Below, in pieces: positions 59,818-64,000 of a stretch of 64,000 bases of DNA. Both the position numbers and the translations under genes were made by a program. This stretch comes from Vicinamibacterales bacterium (GTDB lineage: Bacteria > Acidobacteriota > Vicinamibacteria > Vicinamibacterales > SCN-69-37): contig JAURFE010000002.1 of assembly GCA_030827135.1 (NCBI GenBank), positions 248,001 through 312,000 of the forward strand, written 5' to 3'. The notes below the pieces were generated by a model. The model saw nothing but the letters and a program-made list of their open reading frames with translations, made no database searches and was not told the origin of the DNA. Each line of letters starts with the position of its first letter. The first letter of the stretch is position 1.

Positions 59818-62117
59818 GCCAACCCCCTTGCACGCCGGTACACCCACTCGCCGCCGAAACAACCGACCAGCAACAGGAACAGCGCAGGCATGTCCCACAG
59901 GTCTTTCTCTTCTACGACGGTGACGCCGCGACCGCTCAGCGACAGCGCCTCGGCCAGTTTGGAGGTATCAGCGGCCTGGAAATACTGACCACCCGTGTCA
60001 CCGGCCAGCCGGCGAAGCAGGCTGGTGCGCAGCACCGGGTCGAAGTACTCGCGGTCGCTCGGGGCCGTCTGCAGGTGTGTCACCGATGACCCGAGCGACT
60101 CGCCGTTCCTGGTGGCCGTTACGCGCACCTCATACGCGCCTTCTTCCTCGGGAGCAAACGTCGCCTGATACTCCCCATCGCGGCGCACCGTCCACGACAT
60201 CGGCACCTCGCTGACCACCCCTGTGGGCGAGCGCACAATCGCCGTCACGCGCGCGTCGCTCACGTCCTGATACTTCTTGTCCGCGACCAGCGCGGTCATC
60301 GTCACGGGCTCGCGGGGTTCGACGCGGTCCGGCGCCGTCGCCACCTCGACGCGGCCGGGCACGCCGTCCACCACCCATCGCAGCAACCGCTGCCAGAAGT
60401 CGTGATGGGTCGTGTCAGTCACGGGCATCGACGCGTGCATCCGCCACAACCACGAGTCCTGGACCGGGAACGCCAGTGCCTTGCCCCGACCGTAGCGCTG
60501 CGCCGCCAACACCACGAGATCCATGCCACGCGTATCCTCCCCCGACAACAAGGTCGAGGCGCCGGGCTTCACGGACTGAATCAGGTTGACGCTCGTGACC
60601 GGCGGCAACTTCCGCCATGCCTCAAGTGATGCCGCTTCGGTGTCGGCCAGCTGCACGACCGGATGCGCCTGCCCCGCGCGCGCCGGCAACACGGCAATTT
60701 CCGAAAAGTAGTCTCCGGCCCCGGCGCTCGCCGAGGTCTCAAGCGTCACGGGCAGCGCTTCGGCAACCGGCGTGCCGCCCCAGCCACCTTCCGCAAACGA
60801 GCGGCGGCCGCCCAGCGTCAGCAGTCCGCCCCCGCGCCGGCCCACAAACTCCGCAATCATCCGAAGCTGTTCCGCGGTGAACGCGCTCGCTTCGACGCTG
60901 CCCAGAATCAGGCCGTTGTACGTGAACAGCTCGTCCTCGGTCAGCGGGAAGCCCTCAATCAGTTCGTCCGGCGTATCGATGCCAAGGCGCAGAAACTTCG
61001 GCGGGGCCGACGGCGTGGCGGCCGCCGTCCGCTGCAGCAGCACCACCTGGATGTTCGGGTCCTTCTCCAGTGCCTGCTTGATGAACTTCGCCTCAAACCG
61101 CGGCTCCCCTTCGAGGTACAGGATCTTCAGGCGGCGGTCGAGTACATCGATCAGGTGCTCGCGCGCATTGTTCGGCACGACCTGCTCGCCAGGCTGCTCG
61201 GGAATGCGGAATTTGAACCGGCGCGGACCGCCCTCATCCACTTTGAACCGCACCCGAATCGTGGCCGCTTCACCATCAGGCGGCATCGTGATGTCCTGCG
61301 TCTCCACCACGCGGCCCTCACTCTCCACCACGAGCGGAAACGTCTCACCGGCAAACCCGGTCTGCGTGACGACGACGTCGACGACGAGGGAGGTGCCCTT
61401 GAGGGCGGTGCGCGGCGTCTCGACGCGACTGACCTGAATATCGCGCACCAGTCGTTCTTCACCGACGCCTACGGGAAACACCGGAATGGCCTCCGCCTTC
61501 AGCGACGCCAGCGACACGTCAAACGCCGCTTCCGACGTGTCCGCACCGTCGGTCACGACGATCAGTCCGGAGAGCGGGAGACCGGCGAGTTCGTCGCGCG
61601 CGCGGCCCAGCGCATCACCGAGTCGCGTGCCCGTCCCGGTGAACGCCAGCCCCTGACCCGATTCCAGACGTTCCGCGACCGAAGAGAACTTGTAGGTGCG
61701 GACGACAAACTTCTCGGAGAGCTGCCTGAGCAACAACCCGTCCGCCGCCGCAAAATTGTCGCGCACGTAATTGCCGCGCGGCAGGCCTTCAAGATCGGAT
61801 ACCTGCATCGAACGTGAATCGTCGAGCAACACGCCGACGAAGTTCTGTTGCGGCACCGCAACCTTGAGCACGAGCATCGGCCTAAACAGGCAGATCGCCA
61901 GCACGGCCAACGCGGCGAGCCGCAGTCCGATCAGAACCGCACGATCGCGAGGTCCATGTCCACGAATGCCACGGTAGGTGAACAGTGCGTACGCGGCGAT
62001 ACCGGTTGCCACCAGTACGCTGGCGGACATCCACCGGGAACTGCCCCACACGAGGTCTCCCTGTTCGTATACCAGCGGCTGGTACTTGAACAGGAATTGA
62101 AAAATGGCGTCGAGCAC
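59814..62117 (-). CDS. membrane vWA / glutamine amidotransferase-like protein
   Basis: 767 residues from GTG 62117. Two N-terminal TM helices (WMSASVLVATGIAAYALF; LIGLRLAALAVLAICLFRPML), then a vWA domain with VGVLLDDSRSMQ and GLIVVTDGADT. Beta domains and a GATase1-like segment (~420-560, GLILGSVEASAFTAEQL, LLTLGGRRSFAEGG) follow. A C-terminal TM is FLLLVGCFGGEWVYRRARG. GATase catalytic residues are not clear, so it may be structural. TACAAT lies 10 bases before the GTG. Confidence 0.8.
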   Translation of the reverse strand: MLDAIFQFLFKYQPLVYEQGDLVWGSSRWMSASVLVATGIAAYALFTYRGIRGHGPRDRAVLIGLRLAALAVLAICLFRPMLVLKVAVPQQNFVGVLLDDSRSMQVSDLEGLPRGNYVRDNFAAADGLLLRQLSEKFVVRTYKFSSVAERLESGQGLAFTGTGTRLGDALGRARDELAGLPLSGLIVVTDGADTSEAAFDVSLASLKAEAIPVFPVGVGEERLVRDIQVSRVETPRTALKGTSLVVDVVVTQTGFAGETFPLVVESEGRVVETQDITMPPDGEAATIRVRFKVDEGGPRRFKFRIPEQPGEQVVPNNAREHLIDVLDRRLKILYLEGEPRFEAKFIKQALEKDPNIQVVLLQRTAAATPSAPPKFLRLGIDTPDELIEGFPLTEDELFTYNGLILGSVEASAFTAEQLRMIAEFVGRRGGGLLTLGGRRSFAEGGWGGTPVAEALPVTLETSASAGAGDYFSEIAVLPARAGQAHPVVQLADTEAASLEAWRKLPPVTSVNLIQSVKPGASTLLSGEDTRGMDLVVLAAQRYGRGKALAFPVQDSWLWRMHASMPVTDTTHHDFWQRLLRWVVDGVPGRVEVATAPDRVEPREPVTMTALVADKKYQDVSDARVTAIVRSPTGVVSEVPMSWTVRRDGEYQATFAPEEEGAYEVRVTATRNGESLGSSVTHLQTAPSDREYFDPVLRTSLLRRLAGDTGGQYFQAADTSKLAEALSLSGRGVTVVEEKDLWDMPALFLLLVGCFGGEWVYRRARGLA

Positions 62118-62127
62118 TGAAAGGCGG

Positions 62128-62133
62128 ATTGTA
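62128..62133 (-). promoter_or_regulatory. -10 box TACAAT ahead of the vWA cluster
   Basis: On the minus strand TACAAT ends 10 bases before GTG 62117, with no clear Shine-Dalgarno sequence. It is probably the promoter of the whole leftward 62.1-50.6 kb cluster, apart from any internal starts at 58.9 kb. Confidence 0.45.
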
Positions 62134-62139
62134 TCCCGA

Positions 62140-63315
62140 CTACCTGACCGATTCGCGCGCAAAGGCCAGGATCTGATCGGCATCAGCCGCTGCACCCTGG
62201 GCCAATTCCGGTCGACCGCCACCACGTCCCCCCAACGCGCTGGTGATCTGCTTCACGCAGGCACCGGCGTCGAAGGCGACATTCGTCGCGCGTGCAACCA
62301 CGAGCGGGGCCGGAGTACCCGTGCCGGTGACAACCGCCACCACTCCGGGGTGCGCCGCCAATGCAGACGCGAGCGCCTTGAGCGCCACCGCGTCCCACCC
62401 TGGCTGCGAGACGATCACGCGACGGAACAGTCCGACATCCTCTGCCGACGCCGCAAGGCCCGTCGCGATCGAGGCCGCAAGTTCCTCCTGCAGCGCGCGA
62501 ATCGTCTTGTTCGCCGTGCGATTGTCCGTCTGGAGCCGCTCGACTGCGCCGGCCAGCTCATGCGCCGCCACCGTCGTCTGCCGCACGAGGGCCGTCACGC
62601 AGTCGCGCAACCGCTGATGCGACGCAAGCGCCCGGCCACCACAGACAAATTCGATACGGCTGCCCCCCTTGAACCGTTCCCACCCCGCAATCGCAATGAT
62701 GCCGACCATCCCGGTACTCGGCACATGTGTGCCTCCACACGCCGACAGGTCGAAGTCGGTCACGTCAATCAATCGGAGAATCCCGGTCCGCAGCGATTCC
62801 TTGCGCAGCGGCAGCCGCGCTGCCTCGGCGTCGTCGGCGAAACGCACGGAGACCGGGCGGTCCTCCCACACGACCGCATTAGCCATCTTCTCCGCCGCGG
62901 CAATCTCCGTAGCGCTGACCTCACGAGCGAGATCAATCGTGCAGCTCGTGGTCCCCAGGTGAAAACTTTCGGTGCGTACGCCGCACGTCCGGTCAAACGC
63001 CGCCGACAGGATGTGTTGCCCGGTGTGCTGTTGCATGTGGTCGAACCGGCGCGGCCACGCGATCTCACCGCGCACCGTCTCGCCGACCGTCAGTGCCCGG
63101 TCCACCACATGTACCACCCCACGCGCGGCGTCATCAACTACATCAACGACCGATGCCGGCCCCAATGTGCCGGTGTCGTGCGGCTGACCGCCGGAGGTCG
63201 GATAAAACGCCGTGGTGTCGAGCACCACATGCCACCGCGTACCTGCGGGTTCTGCATGGGTCACAGTCGCGGAGAAAGTGGTCTGAAGAGCGTCGGTGTA
63301 ATAGAGGCGGGTCAT
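62140..63315 (-). CDS. alanyl-tRNA editing protein, AlaX-L type
   Basis: 391 residues. AlaRS-like editing domain: FYPTSGGQPHDTG, HMQQHTGQHILSAAF (HxxxH), DFDLSACGGTHVPSTG (Cys-GGTH) give the zinc and catalytic site. The C-terminal ~150 residues resemble DHHA1 (GVVAVVTGTGTPAPLVVAR, GGRGGGRPELAQGA). It hydrolyses Ser- or Gly-tRNA(Ala). No full alaS catalytic core, so it is a free-standing editor. Confidence 0.9.
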   Translation of the reverse strand: MTRLYYTDALQTTFSATVTHAEPAGTRWHVVLDTTAFYPTSGGQPHDTGTLGPASVVDVVDDAARGVVHVVDRALTVGETVRGEIAWPRRFDHMQQHTGQHILSAAFDRTCGVRTESFHLGTTSCTIDLAREVSATEIAAAEKMANAVVWEDRPVSVRFADDAEAARLPLRKESLRTGILRLIDVTDFDLSACGGTHVPSTGMVGIIAIAGWERFKGGSRIEFVCGGRALASHQRLRDCVTALVRQTTVAAHELAGAVERLQTDNRTANKTIRALQEELAASIATGLAASAEDVGLFRRVIVSQPGWDAVALKALASALAAHPGVVAVVTGTGTPAPLVVARATNVAFDAGACVKQITSALGGRGGGRPELAQGAAADADQILAFARESVR

Positions 63316-63320
63316 ATGTA

Positions 63321-63378
63321 GGGTTGGGTCAGGTTGGGTCAGGTTGGGTACGTAGGGCGCGCTGAACTGTAGCGCGCC
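63321..63378. repeat. GGTTGGGTCA decamers followed by a palindromic element
   Basis: Three decamer-like units GGTTGGGTCA / GGTTGGGTCA / GGTTGGGTAC (63322-63351), then ACGTAGGGCGCGCTGAACTG...: stem GGCGCGCT (63356-63363), loop GAACTGT, AGCGCGCC (63371-63378). It lies between the AlaX and histidine-kinase genes on the minus strand. Confidence 0.88.
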
Positions 63379-63390
63379 ATCATCGCTCCA

Positions 63391-64000
63391 TCACGGCACG
63401 ACGGGAACATCGAACCACAGGATCGCGCCGACGGCGGCGGCGCGACGGTAGCCGATGCGGCCGCCGTAGGATTCAATGATCCCGTAGCTGACCGAGAGCC
63501 CCAGCCCGGTTCCCTCCCCCACGGGCTTGGTGGTAAAAAACGGCTGAAAGAGCTTCGGTTCGTCTGCAGACAACACGCCAGGGCCTGTGTCTTCCACTTC
63601 GCAGTACGCCCGATCCTCAACATCACGCGTCCGGATCGTCAACAGCCGCGGCCCACGCTTCATCGACGCCATGGCCTGCTCGGCATTCACCACAAAGTTC
63701 AGCAGCACCTGTTGAAACTCCGGCAGGACGCCCAGCACAGTCGCTCTCGACGCGTCATCCACCACCAGATGAATCCCGAGTTCCTCAAGGTGCCGCTGTC
63801 GCAGTTCCACGACGGAGGCGACGACCGCACCGAGCCGCATGAGCTCTGGTGAGACGTTATCCTGGCGGCTGAAGCGCGAGAGATTGCGGATAATCACACT
63901 GGCGCGAGCACTCTCCCGTTGAATCAGGTCGAGGTCGGCCTTTGCGGCATCGGTGGCCGCGGCCTCACGCATCAGCAACTGCGCACGCCCGGCAATCGCC
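63391..64000 (-). CDS. sensor histidine kinase (C-terminal part; 5' end outside window)
   Basis: The frame is open to the right window edge (AIAGRAQLLMREA at the boundary), so the sensor part and the phospho-His are missing. Visible: dimerisation helix DLDLIQRESARASVIIRNLSRF, ATP-lid and N/G1/G2 boxes as QVLLNFVVNAEQAM, VEDTGPGVL, LFQPFFTTKPVGEGTGLGLS, and FDVPVVP at the end. The spacing is typical of NtrB-like kinases. Signal and response regulator not visible. Confidence 0.88.
   Translation of the reverse strand, partial: AIAGRAQLLMREAAATDAAKADLDLIQRESARASVIIRNLSRFSRQDNVSPELMRLGAVVASVVELRQRHLEELGIHLVVDDASRATVLGVLPEFQQVLLNFVVNAEQAMASMKRGPRLLTIRTRDVEDRAYCEVEDTGPGVLSADEPKLFQPFFTTKPVGEGTGLGLSVSYGIIESYGGRIGYRRAAAVGAILWFDVPVVP

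Noticed and set aside
1-64000. tRNA, rRNA or riboswitch genes other than the PyrR site
   Set aside because: No cloverleaf with a GTTCRA-type T arm, no rRNA-like stretch and no recognisable riboswitch core was noticed by eye; a tRNAscan-SE and Rfam run would be decisive.

Overview
The window is GC-rich bacterial chromosomal DNA with tightly packed genes and many 1- to 4-base start/stop overlaps. The gene set points to a Gram-negative bacterium: an outer-membrane TonB-type receptor, TolC, Pal and LPS-type glycosyltransferases. The style of the Oar-like receptor, sulfatase/TPR, secreted peptidases, DUF4159 and MoxR/vWA genes suggests an Acidobacteriota-like organism (Vicinamibacteria-like). That placement is inference from gene style, since no rRNA is present. 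I see no tRNA or rRNA gene, intact transposon, prophage or CRISPR array.

Layout. 1-1457: 3' end of a TonB-dependent receptor and a strong bidirectional terminator. 1.5-8.3 kb: sulfatase-like/TPR lipoprotein, divergent secreted M14 peptidase with a membrane protein, a small coiled-coil gene and a TPR protein. 8.4-16.5 kb (minus): an S9 peptidase followed by pyrE, truA, uppS, cdsA, dxr and rseP, i.e. isoprenoid and envelope-lipid housekeeping. 16.7-20.2 kb: TolC-like protein and two glycosyltransferases. 20.3-27.2 kb: PhoD-like phosphoesterase, an N-formylglutamate amidohydrolase/AbgT transporter pair and an amidase. 27.2-35.8 kb: a split pyrimidine locus, with pyrR-pyrB-pyrC and a second OPRTase plus a TIGR02757-type gene leftward, and pyrK-pyrD-pyrF rightward. 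35.9-43.5 kb: Pal, a decayed YciI/ECF-sigma locus, a methyltransferase, a large membrane protein coupled to a LysW-like acidic protein, a PilZ protein, and a Zn/Cd-type ATPase with its ArsR regulator. 43.7-49.9 kb: Gld-type ABC transporter genes, a DUF4340 protein and a PBP4-type carboxypeptidase. 50.0-50.6 kb: a VapBC-like pair. 50.6-62.1 kb (minus): a MoxR/DUF58/BatA/DUF4175/DUF4159 envelope cluster. 62.1-64 kb: an AlaX-type editing protein and a histidine kinase cut by the window end.

The most notable signals are not single genes. (1) A canonical PyrR-binding hairpin with a CNGNGA loop lies just ahead of the pyrR ribosome-binding site. (2) Eleven start codons have a TANNNT -10 box only 6-10 bases upstream, implying leaderless or near-leaderless mRNAs; two divergent pairs share overlapping -10 boxes. 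(3) A palindromic intergenic element with compensatory stem changes occurs about nine times at five loci. (4) Unrelated 8-base tandem repeats occur at several gene borders, and repeats run into the coding ends of several genes. (5) A LysW-like carrier protein has a long acidic tail and no LysX/ArgX partner nearby. (6) A YciI-ECF sigma locus is visibly decayed.
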